From the NCBI RefSeq assembly GCF_013487865.1, contig NZ_CP047409.1, positions 186,001 through 250,000 on the forward strand: a stretch of DNA of 64,000 nucleotides. The letters run 5' to 3'. The position numbers and the translations under genes are program-made. The first letter of the stretch is position 1. The number at the start of each line of letters is the position of its first letter. Under the pieces are notes generated by a model, which saw only the letters and a list, made by a program, of their open reading frames with translations, was not told where the DNA came from and ran no database searches. Of this stretch, positions 45,312-54,315 are shown piece by piece. The DNA comes from Lactobacillus johnsonii. Lineage in GTDB: Bacteria > Bacillota > Bacilli > Lactobacillales > Lactobacillaceae.

Positions 45312-46742
45312 TTATTTACCTTCAGCTTCGTCCTTCTTAAGCGCTGTAGCTTCTCGTTGGACTAGGATCTTGTCGTACTTTCTAGCAAATGGCCAGTAGA
45401 TCAAAGTTGAAATAACTAAGGTACATGCTTGCCAAATTGCCATCTTCCAGCCACCAATTAGGAAACCAGAGATAACAGCTGGCATTGTCCATGGACAAGC
45501 AAAACCATTAAGAGGGGGAATAATACCAGTCTTAATTACGAAGTAAGTTGAGATAGAAACTACAACTGGTGTTAAGAAGAATGGAATTGCTAAGAATGGG
45601 TTCATAACAATAGGTAAACCGAATAGGAATGGTTCATTAATGTTAAAAATGCCCGGAACTAATTCAACTTTACCAATTGAACGTAGTTGTGCTGATTTAG
45701 CAGCAATTAAAATGAAGATAATTAAACCAATAGTGATGCCTGAACCAGTTAAGTTAATAAAGTTGTTGTAGAATTCGTTAGTAACAACGTGGGCACCATT
45801 GGCAATAGTTAATTTACCAGCTTTGTACAATTGAGCATTATCAAAAGAGTTAGCTTGAAGCATAGGGCCGGCAAGAGAACCAACAATTAAACCACCGTGA
45901 ACACCAAAGAACCAGAAGAATGGTACTAAGAAACCAATAGCGATGGCACCACCAAGTGAATCAGAGATACCTTGAAGTGGAATTTGAAGGGTTTGGTAAG
46001 TCCATTGTAAGAAGTCTGAACCAGTAGTTAACTTAAAGCCTGCATAAATAAGCATAGTACCAATTAAGATAATTCCTGATGGAATCATAGCAGTAAATTG
46101 GTTAGAAACAGCAGCTGGAACTTGTTCAGGTAACTTAATAGTCCAACCTTTTTTCATAATAGCTGAGTAAATCCAGCCGACTAATAAACCAACAATAATT
46201 GCAGCGATCATTCCGTCGCCACCAAGCCAGGTAATGTTGAAGACACCTGTAACTGGTGATTCTAAGAATGTTTGTAAAGCGTGTGGTAACTTATCAATAT
46301 TTTCAGTTACGGCTTTTGCACTCATTCCACCGTCAATACCTTTAGCCATGGCATTCTTTAATGGGCTGTCAATAGTTAAAGTTTGAAGCATTAAGAATGC
46401 AGCTAATGAAGTAAGACCAGGTGCTAATGGCTCATAGCCTTCATTTTTAACATAAATATAGGCAATACCAACTGATGCCCACATAGCCATGATACTAAAA
46501 GTAGTAGTGTAGGCTTGGTTGAAGAATGCACCCCAACCGGAAGCATTAATTGCATTAGCTACAGCTGGAATAGGAATATTTCCTAAAATTAAGAAAATAG
46601 ATCCAATAAGAATAAATGGTAAAGTATAAATCATACCATTTTGTAAGGCTTGGATAGCCTTAGTATTAACAAATTTCATTACTGGAGGCAGTATGTGTTT
46701 ATTAACAAACACACTAAAGCCTGATTGTTTTTGTTCGCTCAT
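45312..46742 (-). CDS. PTS EIIC permease, cellobiose family (second)
   Basis: Sugar channel subunit of 476 residues with about ten helices. It shows FFWFFGVHGGLIVGS and GIFNINEPFLFGLPIVMN, the conserved sugar-binding region with the catalytic Glu. Its ATG overlaps the stop of the GH1 gene (TAATG at 46742), so permease and hydrolase are co-translated. IIB and IIA lie downstream behind a separate promoter. A full cellobiose-type PTS is thus encoded between 44174 and 46742. Confidence 0.95.
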   Translation of the reverse strand: MSEQKQSGFSVFVNKHILPPVMKFVNTKAIQALQNGMIYTLPFILIGSIFLILGNIPIPAVANAINASGWGAFFNQAYTTTFSIMAMWASVGIAYIYVKNEGYEPLAPGLTSLAAFLMLQTLTIDSPLKNAMAKGIDGGMSAKAVTENIDKLPHALQTFLESPVTGVFNITWLGGDGMIAAIIVGLLVGWIYSAIMKKGWTIKLPEQVPAAVSNQFTAMIPSGIILIGTMLIYAGFKLTTGSDFLQWTYQTLQIPLQGISDSLGGAIAIGFLVPFFWFFGVHGGLIVGSLAGPMLQANSFDNAQLYKAGKLTIANGAHVVTNEFYNNFINLTGSGITIGLIIFILIAAKSAQLRSIGKVELVPGIFNINEPFLFGLPIVMNPFLAIPFFLTPVVVSISTYFVIKTGIIPPLNGFACPWTMPAVISGFLIGGWKMAIWQACTLVISTLIYWPFARKYDKILVQREATALKKDEAEGK

Positions 46743-48121
46743 TATATTTCGTCTCCATTATCTTTCAATACTTTTTGGAACCAATAAAATGATTTCTTTG
46801 GAACACGTTTTAAATCTTTTAAGTCATGATTTGAACGGTTGACATAAACAGCACCGTAACGCTTTTCCATATCGGCATGTGAACTTGGAATGTCGATTAA
46901 TCCCCAACCTAGATAACCTAAAACTTTAGCTCCATCTAAGAACATTGCATCTTTCATAGCCTTAATATGTTCCTCGTGGTAAGCAATACGTTCATCATCT
47001 TCGATCATATGCTCACCATCCCAAGTTTCTTTTAGGCCGATTCCGTTTTCAATTGGGAAGACTGGAATCTTGTAATGGTTGTACATAGTGGTAATAGCAT
47101 TTCTAAAGCCTAGTGGATCAATTGTCCAGCTCCAAGCATTTGTCTTGAGATACTTGTTTTCTACACCGCCATAATTCATGTAACGGTTAGGAGCAACGTC
47201 AGCAGGAATTTTATCAGCTGACACTGTCCAAGAAGAATAGTAACTAAAGGCTAAAAAGTCAGCCTTTGCTTTTTTCATTTCTTCTTTATCATCTTCAGTT
47301 ATATCCCAATTAATGTTGTGGTCTTTAGCATATTGCAGTACTTCCGGTGAATAACCGCGGCCAGTATCTGCATCATAAATATTGAAATTTAAAAATTCTT
47401 GAATTTGTTTTGCTGCCCAAACATCTGTAGATTTCGAAGTTTCAGGATAAATTTGTTGGAAGGCAAGCATTCCGCCGATTTTCACATCATCATATTTTTC
47501 ATGGATGTAATTAGCTAATCGAATATGACAGATCATGGTGTGGTGAAAGATGGTATACATATCATCTAAAGTTTTGTCACCTTTTTCGTAGCCAGAGATG
47601 TTAAATACTTCATCTTGGAAGTAAAGATTATGTTCATTGAAAACAATCCAGTACTTAACTCGGTCTGAAAAATGATCAATCATCTTTTTACCGAATCTAA
47701 CAAAAGCATCAACAACATGGCGTGACATAAAACCGTTGTATTCTTTTGCTAGGTGTAGAGGCATGTCAAAGTGATAAAGACAAATCATTGGCTCGATTCC
47801 GCGATCAAGCATGGCATTTACTAATTTGTCGTAAAATTCAATTCCCTTAGGATTAAAATCCCCGTCTCCCTCGGGACAAACTCTTGACCAAGAAATTTGA
47901 ATACGATACATATTCATATTCATTTCTTTCATTAGGTCTAAATCTTCATCATAACGATGGTACTCATCAATTGCGGTGTGCCAATCTGTAGTATTTTCTG
48001 TGGCAGGGCGCACATCGTAAACTGATAAGCCTTTACTGTCTTCATTCCAGGCACCTTCAGTTTGCATACTTGAAACTGAATTGCCCCAGAAGAAGTCTTT
48101 AGGCATTTTGTGCTTATTCAT
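46742..48121 (-). CDS. 6-phospho-beta-glucosidase, GH1 (copy 3)
   Basis: Cytosolic phospho-beta-glucosidase of 459 residues, shorter than copies 1 and 2. Marks are DFFWGNSVSSMQTEGAWNEDSKG, YRIQISWSRVCPEGDGD, WIVFNEHN (acid/base Glu) and FPIENGIGL (nucleophile Glu). ATG 48121 has GAAGGAA upstream; an extension to 48139 runs into the cre-like site. It leads the minus-strand operon with EIIC. Confidence 0.95.
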   Translation of the reverse strand: MNKHKMPKDFFWGNSVSSMQTEGAWNEDSKGLSVYDVRPATENTTDWHTAIDEYHRYDEDLDLMKEMNMNMYRIQISWSRVCPEGDGDFNPKGIEFYDKLVNAMLDRGIEPMICLYHFDMPLHLAKEYNGFMSRHVVDAFVRFGKKMIDHFSDRVKYWIVFNEHNLYFQDEVFNISGYEKGDKTLDDMYTIFHHTMICHIRLANYIHEKYDDVKIGGMLAFQQIYPETSKSTDVWAAKQIQEFLNFNIYDADTGRGYSPEVLQYAKDHNINWDITEDDKEEMKKAKADFLAFSYYSSWTVSADKIPADVAPNRYMNYGGVENKYLKTNAWSWTIDPLGFRNAITTMYNHYKIPVFPIENGIGLKETWDGEHMIEDDERIAYHEEHIKAMKDAMFLDGAKVLGYLGWGLIDIPSSHADMEKRYGAVYVNRSNHDLKDLKRVPKKSFYWFQKVLKDNGDEI

Positions 48122-48134
48122 AATATTCCTTCTT

Positions 48135-48148
48135 TGCAATCGCTTACA
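48135..48148. promoter_or_regulatory. cre-like site before GH1 copy 3
   Basis: TGCAATCGCTTACA matches the cre consensus in 12 of 14 positions and lies between the probable promoter and the ribosome site. Confidence 0.65.
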
Positions 48149-48234
48149 TATTTTACATGTATAAATATAATCTTATTTGGAATAAAAGTAAAGCACTTTT
48201 ATTTAAAAATATATACTTTTGCTTGATTAGATAA

Positions 48235-48271
48235 CAAAAAAGGACTGAGGTAGTTTCCTCAGTCCTTTTTC
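48235..48271. terminator. Terminator after ROK kinase
   Basis: AAAAAGGACTGAGG pairs perfectly with CCTCAGTCCTTTTT around TAGTTT. Confidence 0.9.
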
Positions 48272-48323
48272 ATGATGCTTTCAAACACATTTATTTAATA
48301 ATAAAAAAGTGTCTATATAAAAT

Positions 48324-49184
48324 TTAATGCTCTTTTTCAAAATCTGCAACCGCTCCACGCAAATTTGCTTCATTTTTTAACGTACAAATATCCAAAATTG
48401 GTTTAATTGTCGTAACTTCGATCTTATTTCTTAATTTAGCAATCTCATCATCAAGTAGTGGAACTAATTCCGGATTTTGTGAAATTCCACCACCAATAAT
48501 AATTTTTTCAGGATCAAAACTGTGTTGAATATTAAAAATTGCAACAGCAAGAGCATGAAGTAGCTTTCCACGTTCTTCTTGAGCAATTGGATCATCAGTG
48601 TCAGCAAGTTCAAAAACGGTCTTACCATCAAAATCTTTTCCAGTTTTTTTATTGTAGCGCTTAGCCATGGTAACAGGTGAAGCTAGATCGCTTAGCTGCT
48701 CACCATCAATAATCATAAAACCAAATTCACCACCGTAGAGATGAGCGCCATGCCAAATTTGATTGTTAATAATAATACTTCCGCCAACACCAGTGCCAAT
48801 AACTAAAAATGCCATACTCTTGCATCCTTTAGCTGCTCCGTCCGCGATTTCGGCAAGAGCTGCACAATTTGCATCATTTTCGATACTTACTGGCAGACCA
48901 AATCTCTTTTCTAATTCAGGCACGATCTTAAAGTTATGAATATAAGGTAGAGCACTTGCCCCTTCAATCACTCCAGTAGCTTTATTAACAGCACCGGGGG
49001 AAGAGATAGCTACACCCTCAATTTTATGATTAGCTTTTATTTCATTAACTGCATCACTTAATTCCTCATAAAAAGTATCTAAATTATCTGGTGTATCAAT
49101 CGTAAATATCAGTTTTAATTTTTGATTTATCCAAGTAGCGATTTTAATAGTTGTGCCGCCAATATCAATTGCAATTAAGTTCAT
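48324..49184 (-). CDS. ROK family sugar kinase (beta-glucoside kinase or glucokinase-like)
   Basis: ATP-dependent sugar kinase of 286 residues. It shows IAIDIGGTTIKIA (phosphate loop), ISSPGAVN, ENDANCAALAE (catalytic Asp region) and VIGTGVGGSI. The Cys-rich zinc motif of typical ROK glucokinases is absent, as in BglK-type members. The location beside three GH1 genes suggests phosphorylation of glucose or beta-glucosides, but the substrate is inferred. GAGAGGTAAT precedes the ATG. The promoter overlaps a cre-like site. Confidence 0.9.
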   Translation of the reverse strand: MNLIAIDIGGTTIKIATWINQKLKLIFTIDTPDNLDTFYEELSDAVNEIKANHKIEGVAISSPGAVNKATGVIEGASALPYIHNFKIVPELEKRFGLPVSIENDANCAALAEIADGAAKGCKSMAFLVIGTGVGGSIIINNQIWHGAHLYGGEFGFMIIDGEQLSDLASPVTMAKRYNKKTGKDFDGKTVFELADTDDPIAQEERGKLLHALAVAIFNIQHSFDPEKIIIGGGISQNPELVPLLDDEIAKLRNKIEVTTIKPILDICTLKNEANLRGAVADFEKEH

Positions 49185-49210
49185 TAGTATTACCTCTCTT
49201 TTTATCTTTC

Positions 49211-49239
49211 ATGTTAATCATCAAAGTAAGCGCTGTCAA
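49211..49239 (-). promoter_or_regulatory. Promoter overlapped by cre-like site, ROK kinase
   Basis: On the minus strand TTGACA (49239-49234), 17 nt, TAACAT (49216-49211). The box TGACAGCGCTTACT (49238-49225) matches cre in 13 of 14 positions and overlaps the -35, so CcpA would block polymerase directly. Confidence 0.82.
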
Positions 49240-49321
49240 TAAGTATATATTTTTTATGAAGTGTAACTAATATTAAATGCTTTGCTATAATTGAAAGTAA
49301 TTGATATAAAGGGGAAAAGAC

Positions 49322-49984
49322 ATGAATACACCATCGTCCAGACAAGGAAATTTAACTAGATATATTGTTTATTTGGTCTTGTATCTAATTGTAATTGGAG
49401 TTAAAAAATTAGCTCTGTTAAATGATCATGTAAATAAAATTGGGTACTTTTTTTTCTTACTTTGTGCCTTGTTTACTTTATATTTTTATATTCGTCAATT
49501 TAATCGAGAACAACGATTTTTTGAAAAAAAGCCCACAATGCCTTTATTAGCAGATTATGGATTTATAGTTGGTGTATCTATTCTGGTGATTTTAGGACGC
49601 GTTTTTGTTTCCTATCTTCAAACCAAGGGGAGCATTCCTTTAATGTCTTTTCAAGTGATCTATCAAAAGGCTGAATGTAATCTTTTATTTTGGTTTCTCA
49701 TATTTTCTACTGGTCTTTTGCTACCAGCGATGCAAGTATATTTAACAACAGGCTTTTTCTTTAATTATGGGTTTAGAGCCCAGAATATGGCTAGCGGAAT
49801 AGCGGGAATTATTTGCTCAGGCTTTTTCTATGGAATACTTAATTTTCAAGCTTCATTTAGTTTGTTTATTCTCAATAGTCTTTACGGGATGCTTTTTGCT
49901 TGGTCTTACTTATATTCACAAAGAATTGTGATGCCAATTTATTTAGCAATCCTAAATGGAATTTTTATGGTGATTTTAGCCTAA
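49322..49984 (+). CDS. CPBP-like membrane protein lacking protease residues
   Basis: A 220-residue protein with about seven helices. The C-terminal half has the shape of CPBP (CAAX protease/bacteriocin-processing) proteins: ASGIAGIICSGFFYGILNF, LFILNSLYGMLFAWSYLYSQRIVMPIYLAIL. The Glu-Glu-x-x-x-Arg motif and the His of FxxxH that form the active site are not present (YGILN replaces the His motif). It is probably a non-catalytic relative or a degenerate immunity-type protein. AAGGGGAAA precedes the ATG. Confidence 0.72.
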   Translation: MNTPSSRQGNLTRYIVYLVLYLIVIGVKKLALLNDHVNKIGYFFFLLCALFTLYFYIRQFNREQRFFEKKPTMPLLADYGFIVGVSILVILGRVFVSYLQTKGSIPLMSFQVIYQKAECNLLFWFLIFSTGLLLPAMQVYLTTGFFFNYGFRAQNMASGIAGIICSGFFYGILNFQASFSLFILNSLYGMLFAWSYLYSQRIVMPIYLAILNGIFMVILA

Positions 49985-49986
49985 CA

Positions 49987-50024
49987 AAAAAACGAGGAAC
50001 TTCGTAAAGTTCCTCGTTTTTAAT
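49987..50024 (+). terminator. Terminator after CPBP-like gene
   Basis: ACGAGGAACTT, loop CGTA, AAGTTCCTCGTTTTT, perfect stem. Confidence 0.92.
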
Positions 50025-50027
50025 ATA

Positions 50028-50098
50028 AGCGGATAGCGTGAATCGAACCCGCATCTTCAGCTTGGGAAGCTGACATTTTACCATTAAACTATACCCGC
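50028..50098 (-). tRNA. tRNA-Gly (CCC)
   Basis: Folds with acceptor GCGGGTA/TATCCGC, anticodon arm TCAGC-TTCCCAA-GCTGA (anticodon CCC) and T arm GCGGG-TTCGATT-CACGC. The T stem has a G52-A62 mismatch. CCA is not encoded. Confidence 0.9.
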
Positions 50099-50102
50099 AT
50101 AA

Positions 50103-50124
50103 GCAAAATGATTATATCATTTTG
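50103..50124. promoter_or_regulatory. Palindrome combining tRNA promoter and SRAP terminator
   Basis: GCAAAATGAT and ATCATTTTGC flank TAT. On the minus strand it contains TGATATAAT, an extended -10 for tRNA-Gly, and the hairpin could also end the SRAP transcript. Confidence 0.5.
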
Positions 50125-50737
50125 CTAACGATGTGGCAACTGATGCCTGTCTAAATTATATTCTGAACGATCAAGTAGAGAAGTAAAGTTTTGAAAGAGC
50201 CAACGACGTAATTCAGATGGCTTTAATACTAATGGCATTCTTTCATGGACTGGAAGAACAGTATCATTAGAAGCAGTAGTAACCATTGAAAAATCATCAT
50301 CTTTATAAATGCCAGCAATTAGTGCCATCGGTTCATCTTTTGCAGTAAAAGATGAGTGCTCATGATAGGTTTTGTTATTTGAAGCAAGGTAAGTTTGCTT
50401 GCTGCTTTCCCAGAATTCATTAGCTAAAATAATACAACGCTGACGAGCAAATGAATCATCCCACATTGATGGCTTTTCTTCATAAAAACGCTCTACCCGA
50501 GCATTATAAATTACTCGATTCTTTTTAAATGGACTAGGATAGCCCCATTTCTTTTCGACTAACTTTAGTTCGTCATCGCTATATAGCATAACTAAAGATG
50601 GAGATTTAGGATAAATTTGAGTAACAGATTCAAATTTGTCTTCAATGTTTTTTGGTACAACTAGCGGTAATTTTAAATCAGTTTTTTAGATATGTCTTAA
50701 TTTCTTTAAGCGACGGCATTTCATAATGACTACACAT
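50125..50737 (-). pseudogene. SRAP-domain (YedK/HMCES-like) gene with frameshift
   Basis: SRAP proteins cap abasic DNA sites by a covalent bond from Cys2. The gene opens at ATG 50737 as MCSHYEMPSLKEIKTYLK, with Cys2 present and AAAGGA upstream. It then hits TGA because a run of six A (50687-50682 on the minus strand) is one base too long. Removing one A restores TDLKLPLVVPKN and the rest of the domain: YNARVE, FWESS, HERMPLVL. The 154-residue downstream ORF alone, from ATG 50589, lacks the catalytic N-terminus. The length of 613 nt is not a multiple of three. Confidence 0.85.
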
Positions 50738-50871
50738 CCGTATTTATCCTTTCTTTATATAATTTTTCTCTCAATTTAATTTTAGCAAGTTTTAGGTAAG
50801 TTTAAACAAATAAGGTTTTTTGCTAGAATTGGAGGTAAAGCTAAAGATTACAGATATATTGGAGAAAAAAT

Positions 50872-51900
50872 ATGACAAAGGAAATTTTATTAACTGGAGA
50901 CAGACCAACCGGAAAGCTTCATATTGGTCACTATATTGGCTCCTTAAAAAACCGTGTAAAATTACAAAATGAAGGTAAATATGAGCCTTATATTATGATT
51001 GCCGATACTCAAGCATTAACTGATAATGCTAGAGATCCTGAAAAAATTAAGAATAGCTTAATTCAAGTAGCTTTGGACTACTTAGCTGTTGGACTAGATC
51101 CTGAAAAGTCTACTATCTATGTGCAATCACAAATCCCTGCTCTTTTTGAATTAACTGCTTATTACATGGATTTGGTAACAGTTGCACGTCTAGAAAGAAA
51201 TCCAACTGTTAAAACTGAAATTAAGCAAAAGAACTTTAAGGATTCAATTCCAGTTGGTTTTTTAAACTACCCAGTTTCTCAAGCAGCAGATATTACTGCT
51301 TTTAAAGCAACAGTAATCCCAGTTGGGGATGATCAAGAACCAATGCTTGAGCAAACTAGAGAAATTGTTCGTACTTTTAATAGAGTTTATAACACTGATA
51401 TTTTAGTTGAACCAAAGGGTTACTTCCCACCCAAGGGACAAGGTAGACTTCCAGGTTTAGATGGAAATGCAAAAATGTCTAAATCACTTGGAAATGCAAT
51501 TTACTTGTCTGATGATGCAAAGACTGTACAAAAGAAAGTTATGTCAATGTACACAGATCCAAACCATATTCATGTTGAAGATCCTGGTCAAGTAGAGGGT
51601 AATACTGTCTTTACTTATCTTGATGTTTTTGCACCAGATAAAGATAAGGTGGCTGAACTTAAGGAACAATATCAAAAAGGTGGCTTAGGGGACGTTAAAA
51701 TTAAGCGCTATTTGAACAAGGTTCTTGAAGAAGAACTTGGGCCAATTAGAGAGCGTCGAGAGAAGTTTGCTCAAGATCCAGATGCTGTATACGAAATGTT
51801 ACTAGAGGGATCAAAGAAGGCAAATGAAGTTGCTAACCAAACTTTACAAGAAGTTAGAGAAGCAATTGGTTTAAATTATTTTGATAGATTAAATAAATAA
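50872..51900 (+). CDS. trpS: Tryptophanyl-tRNA synthetase
   Basis: Charges tRNA-Trp. Class I motifs are [17 protein letters not shown] at the N-terminus and [13 protein letters not shown] (KMSKS loop) near residue 200; the length of 342 residues is standard. GGAGAAAAAAT precedes the ATG. Unlike tyrS, no T-box leader was seen upstream. The dCMP deaminase gene follows after 19 nt and may be on the same transcript. Confidence 0.97.
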   Translation: MTKEILLTGDRPTGKLHIGHYIGSLKNRVKLQNEGKYEPYIMIADTQALTDNARDPEKIKNSLIQVALDYLAVGLDPEKSTIYVQSQIPALFELTAYYMDLVTVARLERNPTVKTEIKQKNFKDSIPVGFLNYPVSQAADITAFKATVIPVGDDQEPMLEQTREIVRTFNRVYNTDILVEPKGYFPPKGQGRLPGLDGNAKMSKSLGNAIYLSDDAKTVQKKVMSMYTDPNHIHVEDPGQVEGNTVFTYLDVFAPDKDKVAELKEQYQKGGLGDVKIKRYLNKVLEEELGPIRERREKFAQDPDAVYEMLLEGSKKANEVANQTLQEVREAIGLNYFDRLNK

Positions 51901-51919
51901 TTTAAAGAGGGTAAGACTG

Positions 51920-52408
51920 ATGACGAGAGACAGGATTCCGTGGAAGCAATATTTTATGATGCAGGCGTTAGTTATTGCACAGCGCTCAACTTGTGATCGT
52001 GCCCTAGTGGGAAGTGTGCTAGTTAAGGATGACCGGATGATTTCCACTGGCTATAATGGAAGTGTTTCTGGACAGCCTCATTGTGATGACGTTGGGCATT
52101 TAATGGTTGATGGACACTGTGTTAGAACTATTCACTCGGAAATGAATGCCTTAATTCAGTGTGCTAAAAACGGCATTTCAACTGAAGGTACTGAAATCTA
52201 TGTGACTTATTTTCCTTGCTTTAATTGCAGCAAGTGCTTAGTTCAGGCCGGTATTAAGAAAATTAACTATTATTATGATTATCATGATAATCCGTTAGCA
52301 CTCAAATTATTACGTGAAAAGGGTGTGGCGATTGAGCAAGTAACGCTAGATCATAAATATGTTCAAAGCTTAGCTGACAGGTTAGAGAAGGCGGATAATG
52401 AAAAATAA
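51920..52408 (+). CDS. Deoxycytidylate deaminase-family protein (ComEB-like)
   Basis: Zinc-dependent deaminase converting dCMP to dUMP for thymidylate synthesis, 162 residues. It has TIHSEMNALIQC (His-x-Glu), YFPCFNCSKC (Pro-Cys-x-x-Cys) and the extra zinc-site residues in GQPHCDDVGH typical of dCMP deaminases. The next gene overlaps by 11 nt. Confidence 0.93.
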   Translation: MTRDRIPWKQYFMMQALVIAQRSTCDRALVGSVLVKDDRMISTGYNGSVSGQPHCDDVGHLMVDGHCVRTIHSEMNALIQCAKNGISTEGTEIYVTYFPCFNCSKCLVQAGIKKINYYYDYHDNPLALKLLREKGVAIEQVTLDHKYVQSLADRLEKADNEK

Positions 52409-52985
52409 GTTTATCAGTTTTGGACTACTTCTAATTTCTTTTTTACTATTTACTGCTAGTACAGCTTTTTTTGTTAGTGATCCGCAAAATTTATTTAATA
52501 ACCAAACTAAAGAGTTAGTAACTCAAAAAAATAAAGAGTATCAAAAAACAAAAAATAAACCTGAGATTCGGCTTTTAAGTCTAAAAAATAGTAATGATAT
52601 AAATAAAATTAGGCCGATGAAAAATCAGGTAATTATTGTAGCTGCATTACAAAATAAAAGAAAAAATGTTCAAATTCTTGTTGGTAAAAATTACCAAGAT
52701 GTTTTGACACAAAATAAGTGTAGCAACATTATTCGATATGCAGGCGATAAATTAAGAAGTGAGAAAAAAGCAAGCTTCAACTCAGGAATTCGATTAGTTT
52801 TTAATGCCTGTGCAACTTTAATTGCCCAAAAAGATAAGTTATCTTATGATAAAAATTCTTTGACGCAAGAAGAGTTACAAAAAATTGATCATCCACAAAG
52901 TGTAAGTTTAGTTTGGGGATTAGTGATTGCAGCTTTAATTAGTTTTGGATTAGTTTTATTCAAAAGCACGCGAAAGCCACATTAG
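52398..52985 (+). CDS. Membrane-anchored protein with divergent TPM-like domain
   Basis: A 195-residue protein with a transmembrane helix or signal at 7-27, an extracellular domain (about 35-155), and a second helix at 170-187 followed by a basic tail. The domain pattern VIIVAALQNKRKNVQILVGKNYQDVL and FNSGIRLVFNACATLIAQ resembles TPM-domain proteins, which help membrane protein repair or act as phosphatases, but it is divergent. It overlaps the deaminase gene, so translational coupling is likely. Confidence 0.72.
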   Translation: MKNKFISFGLLLISFLLFTASTAFFVSDPQNLFNNQTKELVTQKNKEYQKTKNKPEIRLLSLKNSNDINKIRPMKNQVIIVAALQNKRKNVQILVGKNYQDVLTQNKCSNIIRYAGDKLRSEKKASFNSGIRLVFNACATLIAQKDKLSYDKNSLTQEELQKIDHPQSVSLVWGLVIAALISFGLVLFKSTRKPH

Positions 52986-52988
52986 GGC

Positions 52989-53017
52989 TTGACTAAAAGC
53001 TAGTTAGCCGTTAAAGT
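52989..53017 (+). promoter_or_regulatory. Promoter of the M-box transcript
   Basis: TTGACT (52989-52994), 17-nt spacer, TAAAGT (53012-53017). Confidence 0.6.
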
Positions 53018-53039
53018 ATCAATAGAAATTAAATATTAG

Positions 53040-53205
53040 AGCAAATAAACTGTTAGGTGAGACTCCTACGTGAACACATGCTGTCGCCCAGCAACATCCA
53101 GAGATGCCAACGGGTCAAACAGGGATCGTCGATATAAGGCCCTCCCCAGCCAGCTAGTTATATTTTTATAACCTTACGTCACGTAGTGTTAAAACTGAAC
53201 GACGA
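53040..53205 (+). promoter_or_regulatory. M-box magnesium riboswitch (ykoK leader)
   Basis: The conserved core is visible: TTAGGTGAGACTCCTAC (53053-53069), CATGCTGTCGCCCAGCAAC, CCAGAGATGCCAACGGGTCA and ACAGGGATCGTCGATATAAGG. In known M-boxes Mg2+ binding favours the terminator, and low Mg2+ lets transcription continue. The regulated gene encodes an MgtA-like protein, in line with the ligand. Confidence 0.92.
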
Positions 53206-53226
53206 GTATAAAAATCGCTTGGATTT

Positions 53227-53256
53227 AAGCCGATGCAGTTTTTGCATCGGCTTTTT
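53227..53256 (+). terminator. Expression-platform terminator of the M-box
   Basis: AAGCCGATGCA (53227-53237) pairs with TGCATCGGCTT, then Ts. Confidence 0.9.
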
Positions 53257-53292
53257 GTTTGTTTGCTAGGTTCTTAAGAAAGGATGTTGAAG

Positions 53293-54315
53293 ATGTTAAA
53301 AATCAACACTTCCGGCAAAAGACATACTACAGACACCAAGCTGGTGCGCCGGATTGCATGCGAAGATAAATTTGCAACACTGCAACGATTAAAAACCTCA
53401 ATTAGTGGCCTTCAAACTAAAGATGCGAGGCAACGCTTAGCAAAAAATGGTCCTAACGAAATTGTAAATAAACCTAAAAATACTAGACTTCAATTTTTAT
53501 GTGAAGCATTCATGACGCCTTTTACAAGTATTCTTTTGGGCTTAGCAATTGTATCTATTATGCTTAACTATAAATTAAAGGTTCATAATTTAGATACACC
53601 TGTTTTAATTATTTTAGTTTTAGCTATTTCTGGAATGTTAAGTTTCATTCAAAATATCAAAATTAGAGCGGCTATTCAAAATTTACTACATAAAATATCA
53701 CCCACTACTAAAGTTATGCGCGACTGCATGCCACAAGAGTTGGCAACTAAAGAGTTAGTTGCTGGGGATATTATCTTGTTACAAGCTGGAGAAGTGGTTC
53801 CGGCAGATGTAAGAATTTTAAAGAATAATAATATAATTTGTTCAGCCGATTTCTTTATGGATGAAGATAATCCAGTATATAAGAGTGAAATTACTTCTTT
53901 AGGTCAGAGAAACAATCATGGTTATGTAGACTATTCCAATATTTTATACGCAGGTACCAGAATTATCTCTGGTTCTGGAGTTGGAGTAGTATTTGCGACT
54001 GGAAAAGAGACTATTTTTGGAAAATTAGTTCAAAATATTTCCAAGATGGAATTAAAGAAGCACGTGTTTAATTTAGATACCAGAAATTTAACAAGAGTAT
54101 TTTTAATTCTAGCTGCAGTTATTGTTCCTTTGTTTTTAGTAATTAGTAGTATGATGCATGGCAACTGGGAAAATACTTTAGTATTTGCTCTTGCAGTAGT
54201 TGTCGGATTAACCTCTGATGCAGTTCCTATTTCTATCACTAGCCAATTACTAAAAAATTCAATTCACCATCCGAGTAATAGCATGGTAATGAAAAAACAA
54301 AATCAATCTAACTAG
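53293..54315 (+). CDS. Truncated MgtA-like P-type ATPase, catalytically dead
   Basis: The 340 residues correspond to the N-terminal part of MgtA-type Mg2+ ATPases: cation-ATPase N-domain (GLQTKDARQRLAKNGPNEIV), TM1-2 (ILLGLAIVSIML, VLIILVLAISGML), the actuator-domain region and TM3-4 (VFLILAAVIVPLFLV, FALAVVVGLTSDAVPISITS). It ends just before the segment that would lead to the DKTGT phosphorylation site, so P and N domains are absent. The actuator motif LTGES reads FMDED, and the TM4 motif PEMLP reads SDAVP. The stop codon TAG is part of a terminator, so nothing follows. ATG 53293 has AAAGGA upstream; ATG 53284 lies inside it. Confidence 0.88.
   Translation: MLKINTSGKRHTTDTKLVRRIACEDKFATLQRLKTSISGLQTKDARQRLAKNGPNEIVNKPKNTRLQFLCEAFMTPFTSILLGLAIVSIMLNYKLKVHNLDTPVLIILVLAISGMLSFIQNIKIRAAIQNLLHKISPTTKVMRDCMPQELATKELVAGDIILLQAGEVVPADVRILKNNNIICSADFFMDEDNPVYKSEITSLGQRNNHGYVDYSNILYAGTRIISGSGVGVVFATGKETIFGKLVQNISKMELKKHVFNLDTRNLTRVFLILAAVIVPLFLVISSMMHGNWENTLVFALAVVVGLTSDAVPISITSQLLKNSIHHPSNSMVMKKQNQSN

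Noticed and set aside
50738-50871. T-box leader before trpS
   Set aside because: No GGTGGTACC-type T-box sequence, specifier structure or terminator was found in this short leader.
53293-54315. Intact magnesium-transporting ATPase
   Set aside because: P and N domains are missing and the TGES motif is lost, so ATP-driven transport is not possible from this gene alone.
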